Source: an uncultured Bacteroidia bacterium
Lineage (GTDB): Bacteria; Bacteroidota; Bacteroidia; Bacteroidales; F082
Assembly (NCBI GenBank): GCA_902789915.1
Contig: CADAPW010000020.1
Coordinates: 1-40,921 of the forward strand
Length of the DNA: 40,921 nt
Reading direction: 5' to 3'
The notes beneath the pieces are model-generated. The model saw nothing but the letters and a program-made list of their open reading frames with translations. It was not told the origin of the DNA and searched no databases. Shown piece after piece: positions 1 through 12,062 of this stretch; position 1 is the first letter of the stretch, and each line of letters opens with the position of its first letter. Made by a program: the position numbers and the translations under genes.

Positions 1-84
1 CTGAAGGAAGGCGTGAGCAAAGACGAAGCTAATGCACTGAAGGCTCAACTCGAAGAGGCCGGTGCAGAAGTGGAAGTGAAATAA
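1..84 (+). CDS. rplL: 50S ribosomal protein L7/L12, C-terminal end (partial)
   Basis: The window opens inside this gene; 27 codons and the TAA stop are visible. The peptide reads LKEGVSKDEANALKAQLEEA and ends GAEVEVK, the conserved C-terminal helix and strand of L7/L12, which recruits translation factors to the ribosomal stalk. The gene lies directly upstream of rpoB, the usual bacterial rplJL-rpoBC order. The start and N-terminal dimerisation domain are outside the window. Confidence 0.95.
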   Translation: MKEGVSKDEANALKAQLEEAGAEVEVK

Positions 85-114
85 GGATTCAATTCCCGTA
101 AATACGGCATTCAA

Positions 115-138
115 CCTCAGTCCCGAAAGGGGCTGAGG
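115..138 (+). terminator. rplL-rpoB intergenic hairpin (terminator or attenuator)
   Basis: A ten-pair stem, CCTCAGTCCC with GGGGCTGAGG (one T-G pair), is closed by a GAAA tetraloop. It is followed by TTT and, a little later, TTTTT. A hairpin between the ribosomal and polymerase genes is a common way to lower rpoBC transcription by partial termination. It may instead be an RNA processing site. Confidence 0.7.
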
Positions 139-223
139 TTTGTGCCGATTTTTCGCTTTATGCGAATTTTCCTCTTTTCGTTAGTTCGTCTTTCCCATTA
201 CATCACCTAAAAACAATATTACC

Positions 224-2647
224 TTGGCAACAAAATCAACTGAAAGAATTAGCTTCGCGTCCATCAAGAAGTCTTTCGAATATCCTGATTTCCTGGATAT
301 TCAACTTCAGTCTTTCCAGGATTTCTTCCAATTGGAGACCAATCCTGACAACAGGAAAAACGAAGGCCTCTACAAAGTCTTCGCCGAGAATTTCCCCATC
401 ACCGACGCACGAGGCAATTTCACACTCGAATTTCTGGATTACTACATCGACGCCCCTCGCTATAGCATTGAGGAGTGCATCGAACGTGGACTAACCTATA
501 GCGTTCCTCTCAAGGCAAAACTGAAACTTTCTTGCAACGACGAGGAACATGAAGACTTTGAGACCGTCGTCCAAGACGTGTATCTCGGCATGATCCCGTA
601 TATGACGCCTCGCGGCACTTTCGTCATCAACGGCGCCGAACGCGTTGTGGTCTCACAATTGCACCGTTCACCCGGTGTGTTCTTCGGTCAGAGCCAGCAC
701 GCCAACGGCACCATGTTGTATTCGGCCCGTATCATCCCGTTCAAGGGTTCTTGGATGGAGTTCTCGACCGACATCAACAACGTCATGTATGCCTACATCG
801 ACCGTAAGAAGAAATTACCTATCACCACCCTGTTGCGTGCCATCGGCTACGAAACCGACAAGGACATCCTCGATGTCTTCAACCTCGCCGAGGAAGTGAA
901 GGTGTCGAAGGCAGGCCTGAAGCGCGTGCTTGGCCGCAAGTTGGCCGCCCGTGTGCTTCACACCTACTATGAGGATTTCGTCAACGAGGATACCGGCGAG
1001 TGCGTCTCCATCGAGCGTAACGAGGTCATCATCGACCGTGACGTGGTCCTCGAGGATGAACACATCCAAAAGATCGTCGACAGCGGCGTGAAGACCATCC
1101 TGCTGCACAGCGAGATGGAACGCGACGAGAACGATAGGATCTCCGACTATTCTGTCATCTTCAAGACCTTGGAGAAAGACCCCAGCAACTCGGAAAAAGA
1201 GGCTGTGGAATATATCTACCGCCAGCTGCGTAATGCCGAGCCGCCCGATGAGGAAACGGCCCGTGGCATCATCGAGAAGCTGTTCTTCTCCGACAAGAGA
1301 TATGATTTGGGTTTGGTCGGTCGTTACCGCATCAACCGCAAGCTTAACCTCGACATTCCCGATGACGTCAAAGTCCTGACCAAGGAAGACATCATCGCCA
1401 TCATCAAATATTTGGTCGAACTGCTGAGCAGCAAGGCCGAAATCGACGATATCGACCACTTGAGCAACCGTCGTATCCGCACCGTGGGCGAGCAGCTGCA
1501 AGCCCAGTTCGGCGTTGGCTTGGCCCGTATGTCACGCACCATCCGCGAACGCATGAATGTGCGCGACAATGAGGTGTTCACGCCTATCGACCTGATCAAT
1601 GCCAAGACCCTGTCGTCGGTCATTAACTCGTTCTTCGGCACCAACCAGCTGTCACAGTTCATGGACCAGACCAACCCGCTGTCGGAAATCACGCATAAGC
1701 GTCGTATCTCCGCTCTGGGTCCTGGCGGTCTGTCGCGTGACCGTGCCGGTTTCGAAGTCCGTGACGTTCACTACACGCACTACGGCCGTCTGTGTACGAT
1801 TGAGACCCCTGAAGGTCCTAACATCGGTCTGATTTCGTCGCTCTGCGTGTTCGCAAAGATCAACAACCTTGGTTTCATCGAGACGCCTTACCGCGAAGTG
1901 GTCGACGGCGTGGTCGACTTCAAGAAGGATCCGGTCTACCTGACCGCCGAGCTTGAAGAAGACAAGATTATCGCCCAAGCCACCACGCCAGTGGATGACG
2001 AAGGCAGATTTACCGACAAGGAAATCAAGGCCCGTTATATCGCCGACTATCCTATCGTCACGCCCGATCAAATCAACTTGATGGACGTGGGTCCCAACCA
2101 AATCGCCTCCATCGCCGCTTCGTTGATTCCGTTCCTGGAGCACGACGACGCCAACCGCGCCCTGATGGGTTCGAACATGATGCGTCAGGCTGTACCTTTG
2201 ATGAATCCCGAAAGTCCCATCGTGGGCACTGGTATCGAACGCTCTGTTGCCAAGGATTCACGCGTTCTTATCACTGCCGAGGGCGAGGGTGAAGTCATCT
2301 TCGTTGACTCGAAGAAGATTGTCATCAGGTACGACCGTACCGACGAACAGCGTCTGGTGAGTTTTGACGACGACGTGAAGACCTATTATCTCACGAAGTA
2401 CGCCCGTACCAACCAGAACACCAGCATCAACATCAAGCCTATCGTGCGTCGCGGCGACCGCGTGACCTTTGGCCAGATTATGACGGAAGGCTACGCCACG
2501 CAAAACGGCGACCTGGCCCTCGGCCGTAACCTGAAAGTGGCCTTCATGCCTTGGAAGGGTTACAACTACGAGGACGCCATCGTGATTTCGGAGCGCATCG
2601 TGAAGGAAGACCTGTTCACCTCCATCCACATCGAGGAGTTCACATGA
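224..2647 (+). CDS. rpoB: RNA polymerase beta subunit, 5' part of a broken rpoB
   Basis: This frame encodes the first 806-807 residues of the beta subunit. Recognisable stretches are [15 protein letters not shown] near the N-terminus, [19 protein letters not shown] (fork and protrusion), the rifampicin-pocket region [19 protein letters not shown] with [12 protein letters not shown], and [20 protein letters not shown] near the end. The start chosen is a TTG at 224 behind an A-rich stretch, as no better ATG is nearby. The frame stops at TGA 2645-2647 straight after HIEEFT. In the family this is followed by about 29 residues beginning LEVR, which are absent here before homology resumes in another frame at 2646. 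The two parts plus a missing 89 bp give 1271 codons including the stop, the usual Bacteroidales length. The gene is essential, so an assembly or sequencing deletion is likeliest. Confidence 0.93.
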   Translation: MATKSTERISFASIKKSFEYPDFLDIQLQSFQDFFQLETNPDNRKNEGLYKVFAENFPITDARGNFTLEFLDYYIDAPRYSIEECIERGLTYSVPLKAKLKLSCNDEEHEDFETVVQDVYLGMIPYMTPRGTFVINGAERVVVSQLHRSPGVFFGQSQHANGTMLYSARIIPFKGSWMEFSTDINNVMYAYIDRKKKLPITTLLRAIGYETDKDILDVFNLAEEVKVSKAGLKRVLGRKLAARVLHTYYEDFVNEDTGECVSIERNEVIIDRDVVLEDEHIQKIVDSGVKTILLHSEMERDENDRISDYSVIFKTLEKDPSNSEKEAVEYIYRQLRNAEPPDEETARGIIEKLFFSDKRYDLGLVGRYRINRKLNLDIPDDVKVLTKEDIIAIIKYLVELLSSKAEIDDIDHLSNRRIRTVGEQLQAQFGVGLARMSRTIRERMNVRDNEVFTPIDLINAKTLSSVINSFFGTNQLSQFMDQTNPLSEITHKRRISALGPGGLSRDRAGFEVRDVHYTHYGRLCTIETPEGPNIGLISSLCVFAKINNLGFIETPYREVVDGVVDFKKDPVYLTAELEEDKIIAQATTPVDDEGRFTDKEIKARYIADYPIVTPDQINLMDVGPNQIASIAASLIPFLEHDDANRALMGSNMMRQAVPLMNPESPIVGTGIERSVAKDSRVLITAEGEGEVIFVDSKKIVIRYDRTDEQRLVSFDDDVKTYYLTKYARTNQNTSINIKPIVRRGDRVTFGQIMTEGYATQNGDLALGRNLKVAFMPWKGYNYEDAIVISERIVKEDLFTSIHIEEFT

Positions 2648-3947
2648 GCACGGTATCATCCGTGTGGGTGCCGAGGTCAAGGAAGGCGACATCCTCGTTG
2701 GTAAGATTACGCCTAAGGGCGAGTCTGACCCGACACCTGAGGAGAAGCTGCTCCGCGCCATCTTCGGCGACAAGGCCGGCGACGTGAAGAACGCCTCATT
2801 GAAGGCTGGTCCTTCGATGAAGGGTGTGGTCATCGGCAAGCGTTTGTTCTCGCGCCTGCAAAAGGACCGCAAGGCCGCCGCCTGCAAGAAGGAACTCGCC
2901 GCTTTGAAGGATATCCTGGTCGAAAAGCTCATGACGCTTCTGAACGGTCACACGTCCACCGGCGTGCAGAACAACTTCAAGGAGACCCTCATCGCCAAGA
3001 AGGTGAAGTTCACGGCCAAGGCCCTGTATGACATCGACTATCTCTCCGTCAACCCCAACAAGTGGACGTCGGACGAGAAGATCAACAAGATGATCGGTGC
3101 CATCATCGACAACTACACCGTGAAGTTCAAGGAGATCGAAGGTAAGTACAACCGTGAGAAATACGTGGCCAGCGTCGGCGACGAGTTGCCGAATGGCATC
3201 GTCCAGATGGCTAAGGTCTATGTGGCCAAGAAGCGTAAGCTGATGATTGGTGACAAGATGGCCGGTCGTCACGGTAACAAGGGTATCGTCTCGAAGATCG
3301 TCCGCGCTGAGGACATGCCGTTCTTGGCCGACGGTACTCCGGTCGACATCGTGCTGAACCCCTTGGGCGTGCCTTCCCGTATGAACCTCGGTCAGATTTA
3401 CGAGACCGTGCTCGGCTGGGCCGGACACGAACTCGGACTGAAGTTCGCCACGCCTATCTTCGATGGTGCTACCTTGGAAGAAATCAACCAATACATGCGC
3501 AAGGCAGGTCTGCCCGACAACGGCCGTATGCAACTCTATGACGGTGAAACTGGCGAACCTTTCGACCAGCCCGCCACCGTGGGTTACATCTACATGCTGA
3601 AGCTGCACCACATGGTCGACGACAAGATGCACGCCCGTTCGATTGGTCCTTACTCGCTGATTACGCAGCAGCCTCTGGGTGGTAAAGCCCAATTCGGTGG
3701 CCAGCGTTTCGGTGAAATGGAGGTCTGGGCTCTCGAAGCCTTCGGCGCCAGCAACGTGCTGCAAGAAATCCTGACCGTGAAGTCCGACGACGTGAACGGT
3801 CGTGCCAAGGCCTACGAGTCCATCGTCAAGGGTGACAACATGCCTGTTCCGGGCATCCCCGAGTCCTTCAACGTGTTGATCCACGAACTCCGTGGATTGG
3901 GCCTTGAGGTGACCTTTAAGGATAAAGATGGTAAAGTCTTGAATTGA
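2646..3947 (+). CDS. rpoB: RNA polymerase beta subunit, 3' part of a broken rpoB
   Basis: Homology to beta resumes in frame 3 at codons for [20 protein letters not shown] and runs to the natural end. Visible are [19 protein letters not shown], the active-centre stretch [37 protein letters not shown], and the C-terminal clamp segment [20 protein letters not shown] with [13 protein letters not shown]. No start codon or ribosome binding site is needed, because this is the continuation of the frame ending at 2647. A GTG at 2664 is fortuitous. rpoC follows after 32 nt in the same operon. Confidence 0.92.
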   Translation, partial: EHGIIRVGAEVKEGDILVGKITPKGESDPTPEEKLLRAIFGDKAGDVKNASLKAGPSMKGVVIGKRLFSRLQKDRKAAACKKELAALKDILVEKLMTLLNGHTSTGVQNNFKETLIAKKVKFTAKALYDIDYLSVNPNKWTSDEKINKMIGAIIDNYTVKFKEIEGKYNREKYVASVGDELPNGIVQMAKVYVAKKRKLMIGDKMAGRHGNKGIVSKIVRAEDMPFLADGTPVDIVLNPLGVPSRMNLGQIYETVLGWAGHELGLKFATPIFDGATLEEINQYMRKAGLPDNGRMQLYDGETGEPFDQPATVGYIYMLKLHHMVDDKMHARSIGPYSLITQQPLGGKAQFGGQRFGEMEVWALEAFGASNVLQEILTVKSDDVNGRAKAYESIVKGDNMPVPGIPESFNVLIHELRGLGLEVTFKDKDGKVLN

Positions 3948-3979
3948 GTTTATTAATGCTAGGATAAAAACACTGAAAT

Positions 3980-8287
<4,308 letters not shown>

Positions 8288-8302
8288 TTTGTAATGTACA
8301 GA

Positions 8303-8336
8303 GCGGGGACGGCCAATTGGTTGTCCCCGCTTTTTT
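8303..8336 (+). terminator. Rho-independent terminator after rpoC
   Basis: An eight-pair GC-rich stem, GCGGGGAC with GTCCCCGC, encloses a second small pairing (GG/TT-flanked CCAATTGG) and is followed directly by TTTTTT. It lies 15 nt past the rpoC stop and should end the rplL-rpoBC transcript, although the DUF3467 gene follows only 15 nt later and may be read by leak-through. Confidence 0.9.
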
Positions 8337-8351
8337 AAATGAAAAAAGAAT

Positions 8352-8657
8352 ATGGAAAACAATCAGAAAAACCAATTGAATATCGAAATCAGCGACGAGG
8401 TTGCCCAAGGCACTTACTCCAATCTGGCCATCATCACCCACTCGCCTAATGAGTTCATCGTCGACTTCGCCCAGTTGATGCCAGGCACACCCAAAGCCAA
8501 GGTGCGCTCGAGAGTGATCATGAACCCCTTGAACGCCAAGCGTCTCTACAAGGCTCTGGCCGACAACATCGCCAAATACGAGCAGCAGTTTGGCACCATC
8601 AACGATGGCGGCGGCATCGCCCCGTTCAATATGGGTGTTCCTACGGCGCAGGCTTGA
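8352..8657 (+). CDS. DUF3467 family protein
   Basis: A 101-residue protein matching the DUF3467 pattern: NIEISDEVAQGTYSNLAIIT, HSPNEFIVDFAQLMPG, KVRSRVIMNPLNAKRLYKAL, then NIAKYEQQFG. It is soluble, with no signal peptide. In Bacteroidota it is commonly the gene directly after rpoC, as here, which suggests a link to transcription, but no biochemical role is established as far as I know. The ATG follows the A-rich stretch AAATGAAAAAAGAAT. It lies between the rpoC terminator and its own terminator at 8678. Confidence 0.88.
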   Translation: MENNQKNQLNIEISDEVAQGTYSNLAIITHSPNEFIVDFAQLMPGTPKAKVRSRVIMNPLNAKRLYKALADNIAKYEQQFGTINDGGGIAPFNMGVPTAQA

Positions 8658-8677
8658 TTAGCATCACGTGTCATTAT

Positions 8678-8730
8678 AAATCGACCGCTTATATTATTCC
8701 GTTTGGGATTCTATAGGCGGTCGATTTTTG
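8678..8730 (+). terminator. Terminator after DUF3467 gene (long stem)
   Basis: AAATCGACCGC pairs perfectly with GCGGTCGATTT, and TTATA/TATAG extends the stem inward to 16 pairs around an 18-nt loop. The flanks are A-rich on the left and TTTTTG on the right, so it could act in both directions. It marks the end of the conserved rpo cluster and the start of the repeat-rich region. Confidence 0.8.
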
Positions 8731-8807
8731 TGAATAAAAACATGTGTTCGCAATTTTCCTGAATTGGAGGATAAATACTGTGCATTTTTGGACTGGAATG
8801 AATTCCT

Positions 8808-8965
8808 TATCCGTTGGGTACATTTTCACGGAACGGAAACATCTCGGAATATGACCATCCCAATATGAAAACCCGACATTGCATATTGGGGTGGGGTAGG
8901 GTCAAGCAGCCATGTCATGCCGACGCGGGCTTGTGCGCTGGCGGGCATCTATGGCTGCGGTATGT
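8808..8965 (+). repeat. Palindromic repeat family, copy 1
   Basis: Copy 1 of a family found five times in the window. It starts with the segment ATCCGTTGG...CACGGAAC, then a first inverted repeat CCCAATATG/CATATTGGG (about 8863-8894), then a 53-bp hairpin core at 8906-8958. In the core GCAGCCAT and ATGCC on the left pair with GGCAT and ATGGCTGC on the right. Copies 2-4 continue with a CGGCATACA-GAATCCGCCCAT stretch that is absent here. There is no convincing open frame through it. Confidence 0.8.
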
Positions 8966-9111
8966 TGGTGTTGATTTTATTGTCGGCAGGGGTTCACACC
9001 ATCTGCCTCCGCAATTGCTGTCGCCCTTTCGGGGCTGTGTTCAGCAGCCGTGAATGTGGCAGCCTAAAGCAGTAAATCACACGGGGGGGGGTACTGTAAA
9101 ACTCCGTGAGA
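8966..9111. other. Non-coding spacer with no gene recognised
   Basis: About 145 bp between repeat copy 1 and the 9112-9161 palindrome. It holds a run of nine G at 9083-9091 and a CAGCAGCCGTG...GGCAGCC stretch that loosely resembles the repeat arm. No start codon with a plausible downstream frame, no promoter and no RNA gene were recognised. Confidence 0.5.
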
Positions 9112-9161
9112 CCCATATCTAAACTATTTTATACCCATATCAGAAAAAGTTTAGATATGGG
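9112..9161. repeat. 13-bp perfect inverted repeat
   Basis: CCCATATCTAAAC at 9112-9124 is the exact reverse complement of GTTTAGATATGGG at 9149-9161. A third partial copy, CCCATATC, lies in the loop at about 9134-9141. The right arm is followed by TGTAAACTTTTTT, so as RNA it could terminate rightward transcription. No gene lies close upstream, so a mobile-element end or regulator site is also possible. Confidence 0.6.
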
Positions 9162-9227
9162 TGTAAACTTTTTTAGAGGTGGGTGGGGTGCAATGTAAGG
9201 GTCGAAACCTGCGGATAGGTTGTAGGC

Positions 9228-9375
9228 AGAATGCCAGTAGGTATCTATGGCTGCGGCATACAAGAATCCGCCCATCTCAATATGAAAACCCGACATTGCA
9301 TATCGAGGTGGGGTCAAGCAGCCATGTCATGCCAGCGATGGCCTGTGCGATGGCGGGCATCTATGGCTGCAGTTT
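9228..9375 (+). repeat. Palindromic repeat family, copy 2
   Basis: It begins with a right-arm-only fragment (ATCTATGGCTGCGGCATAC) and continues through AAGAATCCGCCCAT. The first inverted repeat follows, in the form CTCAATATG/CATATCGAG, where the outer CTC/GAG pairs differ from CCC/GGG of copy 1 but still pair. The 53-bp core is at 9318-9370 with GCAGCCAT/ATGGCTGC arms. It lies 37 bp upstream of the 10-bp array in front of the PBECR gene. Confidence 0.8.
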
Positions 9376-9406
9376 ATTGTATTTATCTCTTTTTCAACAC
9401 CATATC

Positions 9407-9448
9407 CGACAGCAAACGACAACAAACGACTACAGTCGACTACAAACG
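9407..9448 (+). promoter_or_regulatory. Four 10-bp direct repeats upstream of the PBECR gene
   Basis: CGACAGCAAA, CGACAACAAA, CGACTACAGT and CGACTACAAA follow each other without spacing, then CG. The 10-bp period matches about one DNA turn and would put bound proteins on one face. The array ends about 20 bp before the probable -33 region of the gene at 9514, a fitting place for a regulator site. Function is inferred. Confidence 0.5.
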
Positions 9449-9467
9449 TTTATTCAACGGATAGGTA

Positions 9468-9488
9468 TTGACAAGGTTTACATCTTTG
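9468..9488 (+). promoter_or_regulatory. Probable promoter of the PBECR gene
   Basis: TTGACA at 9468 and TACATCTTTG ending at 9488 resemble the Bacteroidota -33/-7 pair, although the TA and TTTG are spaced by four bases and the -33 to -7 gap is short. The ATG follows 26 nt later. Confidence 0.45.
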
Positions 9489-9513
9489 CAGTGAAAATAC
9501 AAAACACTGCATC

Positions 9514-9948
9514 ATGGAAGCAAAGCAAACTGACAATAGGGAAATTAAGGACTTTGTCTGCGTTGAAGAACGCATTCTCAAACTAGTGAGGGAAGCCTCT
9601 GAAACGGATTGGAAAAATAATCGTTGGGTGATTCTTGGAGAACCTACTCCAAAGGAGGTGAAAAAGTTGAATGCCTTGTTGGGATGTGATGTGACGGGAT
9701 TCCAACGCATGATTGACATCTCAGCTGTTAAGCATTCACGCAAAAAGCATCCAAACATGACCGAGGCCGACTTCTGCCTTATTCCTATGATTATTGCTGG
9801 CGCAGACGAAATCGTACAAGGGAAATATCCCGACACAGTTGTCTATCGTAGGTCATTAGAAAAAGAATACTATTATGTGGAATGCACTCGCATGGGAAAG
9901 AAAAGGTTGGCCATGAAGACTTTCTATAAAACAAAAATTGGCGGTTAA
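9514..9948 (+). CDS. PBECR-type nuclease domain protein (possible RNase toxin)
   Basis: The protein has 144 residues and no signal peptide. The C-terminal half carries the pattern I recall for phage-Barnase-EndoU-ColicinE5/D-RelE-like (PBECR) nucleases: KHSRKKHP with His74 and His79, TEADFCLIPMIIAGADEI at 83-100, then a strand-rich part ending RLAMKTFYKTK. The N-terminal 60 residues are charged and unassigned. In known settings such domains are toxin tips of phage or polymorphic proteins. Here the gene stands alone with its own promoter and terminator, with no obvious antitoxin beside it and repeat copies on both sides. Its G+C is lower than that of the rpo genes, consistent with transfer. 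The family call is from motif memory only. Confidence 0.6.
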   Translation: MEAKQTDNREIKDFVCVEERILKLVREASETDWKNNRWVILGEPTPKEVKKLNALLGCDVTGFQRMIDISAVKHSRKKHPNMTEADFCLIPMIIAGADEIVQGKYPDTVVYRRSLEKEYYYVECTRMGKKRLAMKTFYKTKIGG

Positions 9949-9981
9949 CAACCTGCTTAGGCCCTAACCGCCAATGTTTTT
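9937..9981 (+). terminator. Terminator overlapping the PBECR gene stop
   Basis: ATTGGCGGTTA at 9937-9947 is exactly complementary to TAACCGCCAAT at 9965-9975, followed by GTTTTTCG. The left arm contains the last codons and most of the TAA stop (9946-9948), so termination is tightly fused to the gene end. Confidence 0.85.
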
Positions 9982-10113
9982 CGTCTTCCGGTGCTATCTG
10001 CTGCCCTTTCAGGTCGTGACGCTGTACGTCCTTAACGTGCCGGAACGACACCGCAAAAATACATCTTTTCCATGAACCCGCAAGAGGATAGGCTTTTTTT
10101 CTTTTTCGGGGGT
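9982..10113. other. Spacer with no recognised gene
   Basis: It runs from the PBECR terminator to repeat copy 3. It contains TGCTGCCCTTTCAGGTCGTGACG and a T-rich run (GGCTTTTTTTC). No coding frame or RNA gene was recognised. Confidence 0.4.
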
Positions 10114-10290
10114 GTAGCAGCAGCCATGTCATCGCTCCGAGTCACCAGCCAGCAGCCATGTCATGCCGATGTGGGTTTGTGCGATGGCGGGCATCTATGG
10201 CTGCGGCATACAAGAATCCGCCCATTTCAATATGAAAACCCGACATTGCATATCGGGGTGGGGTAGGGTCGTCCTTTCGGGACTTGGCAA
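10114..10290 (+). repeat. Palindromic repeat family, copy 3
   Basis: A lone left-arm fragment (GCAGCCATGTCAT, from 10120) is followed by a full 53-bp core at 10152-10204, the CGGCATACAAGAATCCGCC linker, the TTCAATATG/CATATCGGG inverted repeat and a tail GGGTCGTCCTTTCGGGACTT. The same tail ends copy 4, so the unit has a defined right end, itself a small palindrome (GTCCTTTCGGGAC). Confidence 0.8.
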
Positions 10291-10423
10291 TGATAGCCAC
10301 AAGACAAACGCTTCATTGGGGACGGAACTCCTTGGCGGGGTTTGGGATTGGTGGAATGACTACCAATGACAAGTCAAAAGTCAGAATCCAGAAAGATAAC
10401 TCGAAGATTTGCAAAAATTTTGC

Positions 10424-10582
10424 AAATTTGACAGTTTTCTTTCGGGTTTTGGAAAGATGACTGGAAATGAGGGATTGATGGTCAGATACATTGTTGGTAG
10501 CCAAAAACTGCATCAGGTCACGTCTGCGGAAGGGTTGCTTCTGAATGGATGCATAATCTAAAATCTGATTTACTATGGTCAT
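10424..10582 (-). pseudogene. Remnant of a winged-helix N-terminal domain gene
   Basis: On the minus strand an ATG at 10582 opens MTIVNQILDYASIQKQPFRR, followed by RDLMQFLATNNVSDHQSLIS and SHLSK. This looks like the N-terminal helix-turn-helix of the winged-helix proteins found at the start of AbiEi-like or DUF6088-like regulators. After SHLSK, where a basic turn and wing would be expected, the frame loses resemblance and runs into low-complexity residues and repeat copy 3. A possible -7 box (TACCTTTTG) lies just upstream near 10610. It is probably a truncated relic; the family is uncertain. Confidence 0.4.
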
Positions 10583-10702
10583 AATGCGTATTTCGTAATA
10601 TGGGTGCAAAAGGTATAACAATTTTGGCAATTATTGGAAATTTTTGCCAAAAAAGTTATATGTTGAAAGAGAGGAAGTGGTAGCGAGGAACACTGCTGCT
10701 CT

Positions 10703-10925
10703 ATCCGTTGCACACACTTTCACGGAACAGAAACATCTTGAAATACGCCCATCTTAATATGAAAACCCGACATTTCATATCGGGGTAGGGTTAAGCAGCC
10801 ATGTCATGCCGGCGTGGGTTTGTGCGATGGCGGGCATCTATGGCTGCGGCATACAGGAATCCGCCCATCTCAATATAAAAACCCGACATTGCATATCGGG
10901 GTGAGATAGGGTCGTCTCTTCGGGA
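10703..10925 (+). repeat. Palindromic repeat family, copy 4 (most complete)
   Basis: This copy shows the whole unit. It has a left segment ATCCGTTG...TTTCACGGAAC, a first AATATG/CATAT inverted repeat with ACCCGACATT inside, and the 53-bp core at 10795-10847. The CGGCATACA-GAATCCGCCCAT linker, a second AATAT...GCATAT inverted repeat and the tail GGGTCGTCTCTTCGGGACTT follow. The length is about 220 bp, with no open frame of note. Confidence 0.8.
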
Positions 10926-11042
10926 CTTTGGCTTACAGATTGTCAGTCTAAGCGGGCTGCAGACGGCGCAATGGATGTACTCCCGTGTGGCTAGAGATGT
11001 GAAGTAGAGGGATCATATCGGGGCTGGGCACTGACGAGGAGG

Positions 11043-12062
11043 CTATTCTTTTCCAATTTTTAGCGCTTCTTCTAATGCAATTATTTTTCCTTCTGCAGTT
11101 ACAACTCCAGAAGACAAAAGACCAACAAATCTTTTGCTATTGATGATGGGGTATAAAGACTCTAAAGAATAATTATTGATTGAAATGTACAACTTTTGCA
11201 AACCAAGCGCAAGCAGAGCATTTGCAGAAAAGAAGAATAGTTCGTGTTCGCGTAGAGCGCTGTAAAACAAATCGGCTCGAGGTCCTGACGTAGAGCCTTG
11301 TACCGATGATGGGAGCAGGTCACATTCGCGGCCCCCAATCACTAGAAACTTGGCTCGTTTAATACGGTCATCTACCTGTTCCAACTCTGTTTCATAAGCA
11401 ATCATTTGAGACTCATATCGGCCTTCCGCCATCATGTGATTAAAGTCTACTTTTGTTTCTGCTATAAAAAGATAGTTATCTCTAGTATTCAGTAGGCTCA
11501 CATCTAGCCTCCCTCCTCGATCTCTTTGATTAATTTTCAGTCCCACTTCTAAAGAAAGCCGTGGCTCTAACGATATGCTTAGGAATTTCATTGCATTTGC
11601 TGTCCATACAGCAATATTTTTGGTTTCGTCAATAGCTGTGAAGGACTCAAAGCTTTTATATTTTACAGACAATTGACTGATGGGGACTTTGGGCAATTGA
11701 ATAAATGTTCCTTTAAAAAGCTTCGATGCTGTTTTCTCTAATTCTGATAGTTCTTCGGCAGTGATATCATAACAGAATTTCTTTGGATGGAATCTATTAG
11801 ACAAAAGGATCCTGTTGCCCACACAACCAAAAACACAAAACATACAGTTAATACAGCACTCATCTTTAACAGAGAACCTACTAACCGGGTCTTCGCTCTT
11901 CTTTAGACAATGGATAATTAATAATGGAATACTATGTGATGACATACCCTTCGGATGCTTTACATCATCTATAAAATTAGTAAGATACGAATACTTGTAC
12001 ATTTGTAGATATGCACAAGGAGCATCTGACTGATTGTCTGCGTATAAACAAAACTTGCCCAT
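11043..12062 (-). CDS. PD-(D/E)XK nuclease with ferredoxin-like FeS motif
   Basis: The protein has 339 residues, and its ATG overlaps the stop of the preceding gene (TAATG), implying translational coupling. Residues 69-80 contain two adjacent Cys and a C70-X2-C73-X2-C76-X3-C80 pattern in the context VKDECCINCMFCVFGCVGN, which closely resembles a 4Fe-4S ferredoxin loop. Residues 184-204 give GRLDVSLL...FIAETK, a PD-(D/E)XK centre (Asp187, Glu202, Lys204). QMIAY at 219-223 fits the QxxxY motif of RecB/Cas4-like nucleases. It is the last gene of the modification operon, so it is the best candidate for the DNA-cleaving subunit. Cas4 and AddB also pair this fold with FeS clusters, but with differently placed cysteines. 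The specific family is not recognised. Low G+C suggests transfer. Confidence 0.7.
   Translation of the reverse strand: MGKFCLYADNQSDAPCAYLQMYKYSYLTNFIDDVKHPKGMSSHSIPLLIIHCLKKSEDPVSRFSVKDECCINCMFCVFGCVGNRILLSNRFHPKKFCYDITAEELSELEKTASKLFKGTFIQLPKVPISQLSVKYKSFESFTAIDETKNIAVWTANAMKFLSISLEPRLSLEVGLKINQRDRGGRLDVSLLNTRDNYLFIAETKVDFNHMMAEGRYESQMIAYETELEQVDDRIKRAKFLVIGGRECDLLPSSVQGSTSGPRADLFYSALREHELFFFSANALLALGLQKLYISINNYSLESLYPIINSKRFVGLLSSGVVTAEGKIIALEEALKIGKE

Noticed and set aside
2630..2665. Programmed frameshift in rpoB
   Set aside because: About 29 conserved residues are missing at the junction, which a ribosomal shift cannot restore, and no slippery sequence is seen.
8808..10925. The repeats as a CRISPR array
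   Set aside because: The units are about 150-220 bp, irregularly spaced and contain their own palindromes; there are no short repeats with uniform spacers and no cas genes.
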